Part shown: positions 8,136-15,356 of the stretch, piece by piece | Layout of the letters: every line of letters begins with the position of its first letter | Position numbering within the stretch: the stretch's first letter is position 1 | Assembly (NCBI RefSeq): GCF_900142025.1 | Contig: NZ_FQZM01000017.1 | Span: forward strand, 1 to 64,000 | Length of the DNA: 64,000 nt | Reading direction: 5' to 3' | Source of the DNA: Desulfofundulus thermosubterraneus DSM 16057 | GTDB lineage: Bacteria; Bacillota; Desulfotomaculia; Desulfotomaculales; Desulfovirgulaceae | Made by a program: the position numbers and the translations under genes | Notes under the pieces: model-generated | Told to the model about the DNA's origin: nothing | Database searches by the model: none | Seen by the model: the letters and a program-made list of their open reading frames with translations, nothing else

Positions 8136-8424
8136 CTGCTTGCCGGCATCTCCCGGCTAATATTCTCATTCAAAATCTCCCACCTGGGGCTGCCCGGTAA
8201 TGGCTTTTTTCATCCGGGGAAACGGGAAGAATTTCGCGCCAGAAGAGGATCATCAGCTTGTCTCCCCAGACCACGTTCCCCCGGTCGTCCACCACCCTCA
8301 GGCGGTCGGCATCACCGTCGTAGGCTACGCCCAGATCCGCCTCCTCCTCAAGAACTTTCTTTTGCAAATCGAGGAGGTTGGCCGTTTTTACCGGGTCGGG
8401 GTGGTGGTGGGGAAAGGCCGGGGT
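8136..8424 (-). pseudogene. Internally deleted copy of manB
   Basis: This segment is a collapsed copy of the phosphomannomutase gene at 20841-22238. Its left arm (about 8136-8213) matches about 20820-20898, the 3' end of manB. Its right arm (about 8214-8424) matches about 21407-21614, covering the [19 protein letters not shown] active-site region. About 510 bp between them is missing, and the join falls at CATC/CACC before CGGGGAAAC. It cannot encode a working enzyme. Confidence 0.8.
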
Positions 8425-8468
8425 GGCTGCCACCGGCAACGACCGTGTAATAGGACCAATAAAATTCA

Positions 8469-8513
8469 GTTTACAAAAGCTACTTAAGTTAATATAATGT
8501 AAACCAAAGGAGG
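8469..8513 (+). promoter_or_regulatory. Promoter, operator dyad and ribosome site of the XRE-ImmA gene
   Basis: TTTACA (8470-8475), a 17-bp spacer and TATAAT (8493-8498) form a near-consensus sigma-A promoter. A perfect 7-bp inverted repeat, GTTTACA (8469-8475) and TGTAAAC (8498-8504), overlaps both boxes, with a central ACTTAAGT palindrome. This fits an operator for the XRE-type regulator encoded just downstream. The predicted transcript start near 8505 leaves a very short leader containing AAAGGAGG (8506-8513). Confidence 0.75.
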
Positions 8514-8521
8514 TGTTCGGT

Positions 8522-9592
8522 ATAATTGGAAAACGCATTAAGCAGGCTCGCATGGCTGTCGGCCTGAGTTTGCGGGCGTTAGCTAAACAGGTAGGTGTCA
8601 GCGCTCAGGCAATTTCCAAGTACGAGCGAGGACTTGATATTCCCTCGTCGGGTGTGCTTTTGCGACTGTCAATCGCATTGGACGTCAAAGTAGAATACTT
8701 TTTCCGCATGCGCAGGGTGTCACTTCGCACGCCGGCCTGGCGTAAGCGATCTTCCCTGCCGTCAAAAATGGAAAAAAGTATTTTAAGCCAGGCAGAGGAC
8801 TGGCTCGAACGATATTTAGAAGTAGAAGATCTGTTCCCCGATCGCCCCGATGTCTCCCCAGCCTGTGAGCTTCTAAAAAACGTAAAAGGTCCGGTTGGTT
8901 CCCTGGATGAAGCCGAAAAGAAAGCGGACGAATTGAGAACTCTATGGGATATCGGTTCCGATCCCATCGAAAACCTTACTGAACTGCTTGAAGAAAAAGG
9001 CGTTAAAGTCGGACTGGTAGAAGGCCCCGACAGCTTCGACGCTTGTACTTTCGTGACTGAAGAGGACGAACCAGTTATAGTAATCAATCGCAGTATGTAC
9101 GGGGATCGCCAACGCTTCAGCCTAGCTCATGAGTTGGGACATATAGTCATAGAACCAGTAAATGGCGTAGATCCGGAAAAAGTGGCACACAGGTTTGCTG
9201 GTGCGTTCCTGGCTCCTGCTGAAGCGGTCCGCCGGGAGTTGGGCGGACACCGTCGCACCCTCAGTATTTACGAACTTCACCTGTTGAAGCACAAGTATGG
9301 GTTGAGCATGCAAGCTTGGATCTACCGGGCTAAGGATCTGGGTGTTTTGTCTGAGTCGTCTGCCAGAAACTTGTTTCGTCAGTTTCGGCTCAAGGGTTGG
9401 TATCGTAAAGAACCTGGAGACTCCTTGCCGGTCGAAGAGCCCAAGCGTTTTGAAAGGCTGATTATGCGGGCACTTTCAGAAGAGTTAATCTCGGAATCAC
9501 GTGCCGCCGAACTATTGGGCAAACCGTTCGCGGAATTCTGGCGGGAGGTGGCTGAGAAACATGACGGACTTCCCGCCGACTTTGGTAGTTGA
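8522..9592 (+). CDS. XRE-type regulator fused to ImmA/IrrE-like zinc peptidase
   Basis: About 356 residues. Residues 1-60 are a lambda-repressor-like helix-turn-helix ([20 protein letters not shown]). A charged linker follows, then a COG2856 (ImmA/IrrE) metallopeptidase domain with HELGH near residue 205 and [12 protein letters not shown] downstream. ImmA-type proteins cleave partner repressors, and fused XRE-ImmA proteins act as antitoxin-like regulators. The start is unusual: GTG 8513 lies inside the Shine-Dalgarno sequence, while the codon at ideal spacing giving the usual M-I-G-K-R start is ATA at 8522. It overlaps the PIN gene by 32 bp. Confidence 0.8.
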   Translation: MIGKRIKQARMAVGLSLRALAKQVGVSAQAISKYERGLDIPSSGVLLRLSIALDVKVEYFFRMRRVSLRTPAWRKRSSLPSKMEKSILSQAEDWLERYLEVEDLFPDRPDVSPACELLKNVKGPVGSLDEAEKKADELRTLWDIGSDPIENLTELLEEKGVKVGLVEGPDSFDACTFVTEEDEPVIVINRSMYGDRQRFSLAHELGHIVIEPVNGVDPEKVAHRFAGAFLAPAEAVRRELGGHRRTLSIYELHLLKHKYGLSMQAWIYRAKDLGVLSESSARNLFRQFRLKGWYRKEPGDSLPVEEPKRFERLIMRALSEELISESRAAELLGKPFAEFWREVAEKHDGLPADFGS

Positions 9593-10115
9593 CGCGAACA
9601 TTTGGATAGACCTTGATGCAGGCGAGTTATTGCCATTGATATTCCACCTCCCCTTTCGGTTAGTTAGCCCGGATGTGATTGTGGCAGAACTGAAGAAACC
9701 TAATGGTAAGGAGCTTGTCAAAATGGGCTTACTGAGCGTAGAACTTGGAAGATCGCAAATTGAAGAAGTGATGAGGCTCAGAAGCGCTCACCGAAAGCCC
9801 GGTACCGTTGATCTTTTTGCCCTGGCCTTAGCTAAAACAGAAGGTTTAACCTTGTTAACCGGCGACAAAAACCTGCGAGTAGCGGCACGGAAAGAATGTG
9901 TAACGGTTCACGGAACGCTGTGGCTGCTCGAACAACTCGTGAAATACCGTATAATCTCTGTGCGGGAAGCTGCAGAAGCCTTAGCAAAAATGATCACAAA
10001 GGGCAGCAGGTTGCCGCTTGATGAGTGTAAGAGATGTCTAAAACGTTGGACGAAAAGCTACGGTCAAAATTTACAGGGACACTCATGTTGTACAGCCCAC
10101 GGGGAAAAAGCGTAA
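9561..10115 (+). CDS. PIN-like ribonuclease toxin candidate, 3' end altered by IS66
   Basis: 184 residues with a PIN-like fold: VVDANIWID near the N terminus, VIVAELKK, TVDLFALALAK and LLTGDKNLR supply the usual acidic residues (about D11, E43, D84, D102). The remaining 70 residues are helical and include three cysteines. It starts 32 bp inside the XRE-ImmA gene, so the pair forms one operon with that protein as likely antitoxin. IS66 inserted at codon 184, and its first bases supply the TAA. The pre-insertion frame continues for 15 more residues at 12614-12670. The core fold is intact, so activity may persist. Confidence 0.7.
   Translation: MTDFPPTLVVDANIWIDLDAGELLPLIFHLPFRLVSPDVIVAELKKPNGKELVKMGLLSVELGRSQIEEVMRLRSAHRKPGTVDLFALALAKTEGLTLLTGDKNLRVAARKECVTVHGTLWLLEQLVKYRIISVREAAEALAKMITKGSRLPLDECKRCLKRWTKSYGQNLQGHSCCTAHGEKA
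10104..10111 (+). repeat. Target-site duplication, left copy
   Basis: GAAAAAGC immediately before the left IS66 terminus. It is repeated exactly at 12614-12621, after the right terminus. Confidence 0.95.
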
Positions 10116-10204
10116 GCGTCAAACACAACCCACCTTGGCGCAATACCCAAGTTTAAGGGATAATCTTTCTCAGAAAATAAGCTCGATGAGGAGGATTTTT
10201 TCTT

Positions 10205-10531
10205 ATGACCAAAGCCGAACGGCAAGCACTATGGGAAACCCGAATAGCCGAATACAAGATGAGTGGGCAAAGCGTCAGAGAATGGTGCGCCGCACATGAA
10301 GGCATCAGCCCCAGGCAGTTATGGTACTGGCTGCGAAAGTTTAAAGACCGGAACGGAGTTACCCCAGGAAAATCAAACCGGTGGCTGCCGGTGGAAATAA
10401 GCAACCAGTCATTTATAGAAGAGGACCATACTTTACTGGTCAAAATAGGACCGGCCAACATCGAGGTAAAACCCGGCTTTGATCCAGCCTTGCTTTCTCA
10501 GGTAGTTAAGGTGCTGGTAGCGTTATGCTAA
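10205..10531 (+). CDS. tnpA: IS66 accessory protein TnpA
   Basis: A 108-residue protein with an N-terminal helix-turn-helix region (MTKAERQALWETRIAEYKMS, then REWCAAHEGISPRQLWYWLRKFK) typical of IS66 OrfA. The family's exact role is unsettled; it is needed with TnpB and TnpC for transposition and probably contacts DNA. It is preceded by GAGGAGG and overlaps tnpB by 7 bp, giving coupled translation. No frameshift or truncation is seen. Confidence 0.92.
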   Translation: MTKAERQALWETRIAEYKMSGQSVREWCAAHEGISPRQLWYWLRKFKDRNGVTPGKSNRWLPVEISNQSFIEEDHTLLVKIGPANIEVKPGFDPALLSQVVKVLVALC

Positions 10532-10881
10532 ATGAATTTAGTATCGACCGGGTTTATCTCGCCTGCGGTGCCACCGACCTGCGCAAGTCCATTGACGGCC
10601 TGGCGGTGTTGGTCAAGGAAGGGTTTGAGCTGAACCCCTTCTCTTCCTGCCTTTTCGTCTTCTGTAACCGGCAGCGGGACAAAATTAAAATTCTCCACTG
10701 GGACCACAATGGGTTTTGGCTCTATTACCGCCGGCTGGAGAAAGGCAAATTCCCCTGGCCGGAAAGAAGCACTTCTTCAACTATTACCATTAGCCGCCGG
10801 GAACTGCGCTGGCTGCTCGACGGCCTATCGATAGAACAGCCTAAAGCTCATCCCGAGGTAAAAGCACGCACTGTAATATAA
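10525..10881 (+). CDS. tnpB: IS66 accessory protein TnpB
   Basis: 118 residues of the IS66 Orf2 (PF05717) family. The hallmarks are present: VYLACGATDLRKSIDGLAVLV at the start, then LFVFCNRQRDKIKILHWDHNGFWLYYRRLEKG, and a C-terminal helix ending in IEQPKAHPEVKARTVI. It is required for IS66 transposition, but its biochemical role is not established. It overlaps tnpA by 7 bp and is separated from tnpC by a hairpin followed by T residues. Confidence 0.93.
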   Translation: MLNEFSIDRVYLACGATDLRKSIDGLAVLVKEGFELNPFSSCLFVFCNRQRDKIKILHWDHNGFWLYYRRLEKGKFPWPERSTSSTITISRRELRWLLDGLSIEQPKAHPEVKARTVI

Positions 10882-10931
10882 AAATAAAGCAGCAGAAAGA
10901 AATATTTTCACTTTGTGGTTGATTCTAGAGG

Positions 10932-10958
10932 GATTCGACGGGTTTCGTCGAATCTTTT
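10932..10958 (+). terminator. Terminator-like hairpin between tnpB and tnpC
   Basis: GATTCGACG (10932-10940), a five-base loop and CGTCGAATC (10946-10954) form a perfect 9-bp stem followed by TTTT. It ends four bases before the tnpC start codon (10963), so it could cut transcription or hide the start of the transposase gene. Confidence 0.65.
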
Positions 10959-10962
10959 ATTC

Positions 10963-12564
10963 ATGAACACTACTTCGCAATCTATCGCTGCCATGAATAT
11001 AGAAGAGCTGCAAAGCCGCTGTCTACAGCTGGAAGAGCAGTGCAGATGGCTGGAACAACAGAATGCCGAGCTGACCGCTAAACTGAATTGGTTTATGGAG
11101 CAGCTTCGCTTGAGCAAACGCCGGCAATTCGGTGTTTCCAGCGAACGGACCAACTCTTTAGAAGAAGAGCAGCTCTCGCTTTTTAACGAAGCGGAAGTGG
11201 AAGCCCGGCCTGAGGCAGTAGAACCTGATTTGGAAACCATCACCTACCAGCGCCGCAAAGGGCGCAGTCGCCGGGAGATGAACCTGGAAAACCTGCCGGT
11301 AGAAGTAGTAGAGCACCGCCTGCCGGAAGAAGAACGGGTCTGCCCGTGCTGCGGTGGTCCTTTGCATGAGATGAGCACTGAAATACGGCAGGAACTAAAA
11401 GTAATCCCGGCCCAGGTGAAAGTGGTTAAACATGTGCGCTACGTCTATTCCTGCCGCCGCTGCGAGCGGGAAGAGATAAGTACTCCCGTTATCACGGCAC
11501 CTATTCCGGCACCCATACTTCCCGGCAGCCCGGTATCTCCCTCCCTCCTGGCCTACATCATGACCCAGAAATACGGGGCAGGCCTGCCCCTCTACCGCCA
11601 GGAGCAGCAGTTTAAAGGTTTGGGGATAGACCTTTCCCGGCAGACAATGGCCAACTGGGTGCTCCATGGAGCCAACACCTGGCTAACCCATATTTATGAC
11701 CGCCTCCATGAACACCTGCTTAAAAGAGATATCCTCCATGCCGACGAGACGACCTTACAGGTGCTCCAGGAACCCGGGAGGGAAGCTGCTACCAAATCAT
11801 ATCTCTGGCTTTACCGTACCGGGCGGGACGGACCATCAATCATCCTTTGCGACTACCAGACCACCCGGGCCAGCAAGCACCCCCGCCGGTTCCTGGCAGG
11901 TTTTAAAGGCTACCTGCACGTTGACGGCTACGCCGGCTACAACGAACTGCCGGATGTCACCCTGGTGGGCTGCTGGGCCCATGCCCGGCGCAAGTTTGAT
12001 GAAGCGTTAAAGGCCCTGCCGGAAGATAAACGCAATAAAGCAGTAGCCGCCCGGGAGGGGCTGGAGTTCTGCAACCGGCTCTTTGCCATTGAGCGCGAGT
12101 TGAAAGAGGCAACACCGGAAGAACGCTATCAAATTCGCCAGGTGCGCAGCCGGCCTGTGCTGGACGCCTTTTTGGCGTGGCTAAAAAAACAGAAAACGCA
12201 GGTACTGCCCAAAAGTTCCTTTGGTCAGGCAGTTAACTATTGCCTGAGCCAGTGGGATAAACTGGTTGCCTTTTTGCAGGATGGGCGCCTGGAACTGGAT
12301 AACAACCGGAGTGAGCGGTCGATCAAACCCTTTGTCATTGGCCGCAAGAACTGGTTGTTTGCCAACACCCCGCGGGGTGCCAAAGCCAGCGCCATTATCT
12401 ACAGCATCATAGAAACAGCCAAAGAAAACGGGTTAAATCCCTTCCAGTACCTCATTCACCTCTTCGAAAAACTCCCCAACCTGGACCTCCAGGACAAAGA
12501 TGCCCTGGATCAACTCCTGCCGTGGTCGGAAACTTTGCCTCCTGTATGCCGGATGAATAATTAG
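10963..12564 (+). CDS. tnpC: IS66 transposase TnpC (DDE)
   Basis: About 533 residues. An N-terminal leucine-rich coiled coil (about 10-60) is followed by a zinc-binding CPCCGG...CRRC region (about 125-170) and the DDE catalytic domain. I place the acidic residues at [17 protein letters not shown] and the [18 protein letters not shown] stretch. The C-terminal IS66 tail is complete. I start at ATG 10963 because the frame upstream runs through the hairpin. All key residues are visible and no stop interrupts, so the transposase should be active. Confidence 0.93.
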   Translation: MNTTSQSIAAMNIEELQSRCLQLEEQCRWLEQQNAELTAKLNWFMEQLRLSKRRQFGVSSERTNSLEEEQLSLFNEAEVEARPEAVEPDLETITYQRRKGRSRREMNLENLPVEVVEHRLPEEERVCPCCGGPLHEMSTEIRQELKVIPAQVKVVKHVRYVYSCRRCEREEISTPVITAPIPAPILPGSPVSPSLLAYIMTQKYGAGLPLYRQEQQFKGLGIDLSRQTMANWVLHGANTWLTHIYDRLHEHLLKRDILHADETTLQVLQEPGREAATKSYLWLYRTGRDGPSIILCDYQTTRASKHPRRFLAGFKGYLHVDGYAGYNELPDVTLVGCWAHARRKFDEALKALPEDKRNKAVAAREGLEFCNRLFAIERELKEATPEERYQIRQVRSRPVLDAFLAWLKKQKTQVLPKSSFGQAVNYCLSQWDKLVAFLQDGRLELDNNRSERSIKPFVIGRKNWLFANTPRGAKASAIIYSIIETAKENGLNPFQYLIHLFEKLPNLDLQDKDALDQLLPWSETLPPVCRMNN

Positions 12565-12574
12565 CTTGTTTTAG

Positions 12575-12606
12575 CCCCCACCTTGAATGCAAGGGGGGGT
12601 ATTTTA
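12575..12606 (+). terminator. Terminator-like structure in the right IS66 end
   Basis: CCCCCACCTTG and CAAGGGGGGG pair around AATG and are followed by TATTTTA. The stem doubles as the inner part of the right inverted repeat and probably ends the tnpC transcript. Confidence 0.6.
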
Positions 12607-12613
12607 CGCTTAC

Positions 12614-12621
12614 GAAAAAGC
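12614..12621 (+). repeat. Target-site duplication, right copy
   Basis: GAAAAAGC directly after the right IS66 terminus, identical to 10104-10111. Confidence 0.95.
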
Positions 12622-12670
12622 AAACCCGAAAGTCCAGCGGGTACAGGCTCGGAAAAGCTGTAGGTGGTAA
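12614..12670 (+). pseudogene. Detached 3' end of the PIN-like gene
   Basis: Rejoining the target site restores the PIN-gene frame: GAA AAA GCA AAC CCG and on to TAA at 12668, adding NPKVQRVQARKSCRW to the protein. This shows the insertion cut off only the last 15 residues, a basic tail. Confidence 0.85.
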
Positions 12671-12678
12671 TCTAAAAA

Positions 12679-12707
12679 GGGGCATTATTGGTCACTGAAT
12701 AATCCCC
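12679..12707 (+). terminator. Hairpin after the original PIN-gene stop
   Basis: GGGG, C, ATTATT pairs with AATAAT, CCCC around an eight-base loop, just after the ancestral stop codon. It is a likely terminator of the XRE-ImmA/PIN operon, although the T-run after it is weak. Confidence 0.45.
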
Positions 12708-12795
12708 ATTTATGGTCATGGTCCAGGGCCAAATATGGGGAAGCCCCCCACTAATATTTCTTAAGGCAGTTTATCTCCTTTAACGCCGATAGCAA

Positions 12796-12955
12796 GATGA
12801 TTACCAGGCAGATTGCCGCCTCCGGTTCCCCGGTGCTGCTTCCTGCTGACCGTTCACCAGGGCATGGATCGCTGCGCGCTTTTCCGGGTCCACCTCCCTT
12901 TGTTCCCGGGCCGCTTTACCCCCCAGGATGACAGGGATGGTCTGCAGCAAGATCT
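12796..12955 (-). pseudogene. 3' fragment of the sugar transferase gene
   Basis: The minus strand encodes ILLQTIPVILGGKAARE and then PEKRAAIHALVNGQQEAAPG, nearly identical to the C terminus of the initiating sugar transferase at 15357-16784. Homology covers about 160 bp (equal to 15353-15509) and stops at both ends. At the upstream end it is joined to a copy of the AbrB-type promoter region. Without the catalytic domain it cannot function. Confidence 0.8.
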
Positions 12956-12969
12956 TACCTGTTGGTACG

Positions 12970-12999
12970 ATTTTAGCCATTACCTTTTCCAAATGTCAA
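12970..12999 (-). promoter_or_regulatory. Promoter copy upstream of the sugar-transferase fragment
   Basis: TTGACA (12994-12999), an 18-bp spacer and TAAAAT (12970-12975) on the minus strand, followed by GTACCAACAGGTAA. It closely matches the AbrB-type promoter at 7155-7183, so one promoter cassette exists twice. Confidence 0.6.
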
Positions 13000-13089
13000 C
13001 ATTTCGAGGTGCAGTTGTCTCTTGCCAAACAGGCAGGTAACTGGCGGAAGACGACATCGTACGGTTTGAGGACGATTCCAGACGGGATA

Positions 13090-13118
13090 TTGATTTACAG
13101 GTTTTTTTGCCTTATAAT
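13090..13118 (+). promoter_or_regulatory. Sigma-A promoter of the DUF433/DUF5615 operon
   Basis: TTGATT (13090-13095), 17 bp, TATAAT (13113-13118). It lies about 90 bp upstream of the DUF433 start. Confidence 0.7.
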
Positions 13119-13209
13119 GCATGTAAAAATAACTGTAGATGATCGCCAGTATCCTCCAGGGGAACCGGGAAGAGTTGTTTGAGGCTTAGTTGAGCAGGAG
13201 GTGTTGGAA

Positions 13210-13443
13210 ATGATTGAGCGTATTTCAATTGACCCGGCTGTTTGTCACGGTCAGGCCTGCATAAAAGGAACCCGTATTCCTGTGCATCAAATTATCGCTA
13301 TGATGGCGAATGGAGATACCATTGAAGAATTGCTGGCGGAATATCCAACCCTGCAAAGGGAGGATATTCTGGCCTGCCTCGAATATGCGGCTTTACTCGC
13401 TGAAGAACAGATCACCCCGATTGAGGTTATGTCGCAATCATGA
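13210..13443 (+). CDS. DUF433-family antitoxin
   Basis: A 77-residue DUF433 protein: RISIDPAVCHGQACIKGTRIPV and then IEELLAEYPTLQREDILACLEYAA show the family's typical winged-helix-like fold. DUF433 proteins pair with DUF5615 PIN-like toxins. AGGAGG lies nine bases before the ATG at 13210; a GTG at 13201 overlaps that site and is rejected. The stop overlaps the next start by four bases (ATGA), so translation is coupled. A good promoter lies upstream. Confidence 0.85.
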   Translation: MIERISIDPAVCHGQACIKGTRIPVHQIIAMMANGDTIEELLAEYPTLQREDILACLEYAALLAEEQITPIEVMSQS

Positions 13444-13799
13444 AAATTTATGTGGATGAAAATATCCCATCGCGAACAGTTCAAGTCCTGCGGGAACTGG
13501 GTCACGAAGTTTTTGATCACCGGGGAACGCCAAAAGAAGGAATTGCCGATCGAGATCTTTGGAAAATTGTTCTGCGCCTGAAATGCCTGCTTATTACTAC
13601 AGATAAAGGGTTTGTGAACAAGCGCAGCGAACGGCATTATGGCATCATAATCGTTCGGCTTCGTCAGCCAAATCGTAAGAAAATTCATGAGCGCGTGCTC
13701 AGGGCTATTAATCAGTTCCGGGAAGATGAATGGCCGGGACGCATAGTTGTTATGCGTGATAATGTGCAGAGTGTTTGGCTAAAGGAAACCGGGCGATAG
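13440..13799 (+). CDS. DUF5615 PIN-like toxin
   Basis: 119 residues starting MKIYVDENIPSRTVQVLRELGHEV, the N-terminal signature of the DUF5615 PIN-like group (Mut7-C related). ITTDKGFVNKR supplies the central acidic turn, and a GIIIVRLRQP strand follows. The family is taken to be ribonuclease toxins neutralised by DUF433 partners. It overlaps the antitoxin by four bases and is complete. Confidence 0.85.
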   Translation: MKIYVDENIPSRTVQVLRELGHEVFDHRGTPKEGIADRDLWKIVLRLKCLLITTDKGFVNKRSERHYGIIIVRLRQPNRKKIHERVLRAINQFREDEWPGRIVVMRDNVQSVWLKETGR

Positions 13800-13840
13800 G
13801 AGATTCTTTCTTTCATACATAAAGCACTATCCCCTCACAT

Positions 13841-14419
13841 TTAACATTTAACTTCGAAGATGCTTTCCAAACGAACGGTGAACCCGGAAAGGACACGGGA
13901 TGAAATTTCGCCTGTTCGCTCTGCCTCCTGGTCGGGGGCGAACCTGTCCTCCTTGAGCAGAAAAACCTGTACCGATTTCTCTTCCGGGTCCACGATCCAG
14001 TATTCCTTGACGCCGCACCGCTCGTAAACCTTGAATTTTTTCCGCAGATCGTAATAGGCGGTGGCCGGGGAGAGAATTTCCACCACCAGGTCGGGAGCGC
14101 CGTTTATCCGCTGCGGTTCGATGATATTCATTCTCTCCCGGGCGATAAAGATGATATCCGGCTGGTAGGTTTCGGTTTCGCCGAGGTAGACGTCAACTGG
14201 GGCGAAGAGCACTCTTCCCAGGTTTTCCTGCCGTACAAAATTTCCCATTTCCAATCCCAGGTTAAACAAAACAGCCTGGTGGTAAGTTCCCGGTGCAGGC
14301 GTCACGACTAATTCACCTCCAATGAGCTGGTAGGGTGCCCCCTCGGGGAGCTTACAATAATCAGCGTAGGTGTATTTTTTTTCGCCGGCAGCGGCGATCT
14401 CTGCAAGTGCTGCCTTCAT
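13841..14419 (-). CDS. Uma2-family PD-(D/E)XK endonuclease-like protein
   Basis: About 192 residues of the Uma2 (DUF820) family. YQLIGGELVVTP near residue 35, then QPDIIFI, PDLVVEILSPAT and KEYWIVDPEEK give the PD-(D/E)XK core. Members are numerous in cyanobacteria and Clostridia and their biological role is poorly known. The ATG at 14419 has GGGGGG upstream at about 8 bp. A truncated near-identical copy lies at 7215-7553. No partner gene is adjacent. Confidence 0.8.
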   Translation of the reverse strand: MKAALAEIAAAGEKKYTYADYCKLPEGAPYQLIGGELVVTPAPGTYHQAVLFNLGLEMGNFVRQENLGRVLFAPVDVYLGETETYQPDIIFIARERMNIIEPQRINGAPDLVVEILSPATAYYDLRKKFKVYERCGVKEYWIVDPEEKSVQVFLLKEDRFAPDQEAERTGEISSRVLSGFTVRLESIFEVKC

Positions 14420-14527
14420 CGATTTCACCCCCCTGTATGCTTGCGGGAAAAGGCCCTGACTGGCTCTTTCGCGGCATTATTGTAACACCACCTCGATCTC
14501 ATCCCCTCGCTTAAAATGCGGTGCGGA

Positions 14528-14965
14528 TTATGGCTTGTTTTCAGGCACCACCTCAAGCTCCACAGCGCACAGGGCTTCCCATAACCTCACGTCCCAGCAG
14601 GCTGCTATGACCCGGCTTTTAACCTGTGTCTTCAGGGTTATCGCAGCAGTAAGATGTATGGCGTCAAAACCCCTCAGGCGGTGTTTCTCGGCCATTTCTC
14701 CGGCAAGCCAGGCAAGGGAATCCGATACTTCCAGGGCGAGATACCTTGGCCAATCGTGCTGCAGGGCCGCCACAACCAGGCGGTAATCCTTTTCCCCCAG
14801 CAGACCCTCACGGAAACCCCGGGCAAAGGCTGCCCGCGCTTCCGGGTAAGCCACCTTGCTGGTAGCTACCACCGAAGCTGCGTCCACCAGTTTACGTACA
14901 GTCTCCGAGCCCTGTTCGTGCACATAGAGCTTCACCAGTGCGCTGGTGTCCAGGTAACAGATCAC
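14528..14965 (-). CDS. vapC: VapC-type PIN toxin
   Basis: 145 residues: MICYLDTSALVKLYVHEQGS at the N terminus, KVAYPEARAAFARG, then LRGFDAIHLTAAI and a final strand before VELEVVPENKP. These carry the four conserved acidic residues of PIN ribonucleases. It starts with GTG overlapping the antitoxin stop by four bases (GTGA), so the two are coupled. VapC toxins typically cut tRNA or rRNA. A nearly complete deletion of this gene is seen in the copy at 18185-18256. Confidence 0.85.
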   Translation of the reverse strand: MICYLDTSALVKLYVHEQGSETVRKLVDAASVVATSKVAYPEARAAFARGFREGLLGEKDYRLVVAALQHDWPRYLALEVSDSLAWLAGEMAEKHRLRGFDAIHLTAAITLKTQVKSRVIAACWDVRLWEALCAVELEVVPENKP

Positions 14966-15228
14966 CGGCGATCCTCCACGACCAGCGTTGCGATCGAGGC
15001 AGTGCCGAGAACCGCCGGCGGCACTGCCGCACCGCGTGGCTTACCCCCCTGCCAGGAAGCCAGTTTCTCCTCCACCAGGGTTAAAACGGGAAGCTGCCCT
15101 TTTTCCTGAACCGGCACCAGCCTGGCAACGGGGACGTTACGCTCGGTGATGACAATTATTTCGCCCTGCTTAACCCGCCTCAGGTATTCGCTGAAGCGGT
15201 TCTTGACTTCCCTGATACCCGCCTTCAT
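14962..15228 (-). CDS. Phd/YefM-type antitoxin
   Basis: 88 residues starting MKAGIREVKNRFSEYLRRVKQGEIIVITERNVPVARLVP, the classic Phd/YefM dimer fold that binds DNA. The second half (SWQGGKPRGAAVPPAVLG) is the flexible toxin-neutralising tail. GGAGGTGATTTC precedes the ATG. It is paired with vapC downstream. A promoter TTGCTA-17-TATAAT is at 15250-15278. A second copy differing at only a few residues is at 18253-18519. Confidence 0.88.
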   Translation of the reverse strand: MKAGIREVKNRFSEYLRRVKQGEIIVITERNVPVARLVPVQEKGQLPVLTLVEEKLASWQGGKPRGAAVPPAVLGTASIATLVVEDRR

Positions 15229-15249
15229 GAAATCACCTCCGGTAGCCAC

Positions 15250-15278
15250 ATTATAGCACGCAGGAGGCTACATAGCAA
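15250..15278 (-). promoter_or_regulatory. Promoter of the Phd/VapC operon
   Basis: TTGCTA (15273-15278), 17 bp, TATAAT (15250-15255) on the minus strand. In the duplicate (18541-18568) the spacer is one base shorter (16 bp). Confidence 0.7.
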
Positions 15279-15356
15279 ATACAAGCTGAGTTTCCACCTG
15301 AAGCTAAAGCCTTACTATCCGAATACTGGTCTTCTTCATCGCAGTCCAGATCGATG

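Larger units (their letters stand above)
10112..12613 (+). mobile_element. IS66-family insertion sequence, complete
   Basis: A 2502-bp element. The left end GTAAGCGTCAAACACAACCC and the complement of the right end, GTAAGCGTAAAATACCCCCC, are imperfect inverted repeats with the family's GTAAGCG tip. It contains tnpA, tnpB and tnpC in the usual order, all open. An exact 8-bp target duplication (GAAAAAGC) flanks it, the length expected for IS66. The perfect duplication and intact frames point to recent insertion. Confidence 0.95.
14940..15330. repeat. Long direct repeat, copy 1 (antitoxin and promoter)
   Basis: About 390 bp covering the vapC start, the Phd-type antitoxin, its promoter and 50 bp beyond. 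It matches 18226-18616 in the same orientation with few differences, ending in both places at CCGAATACTG. Confidence 0.88.

Noticed and set aside
8513-8515. GTG as the XRE-ImmA start
   Set aside because: It lies within the ribosome binding site itself and would leave almost no leader.
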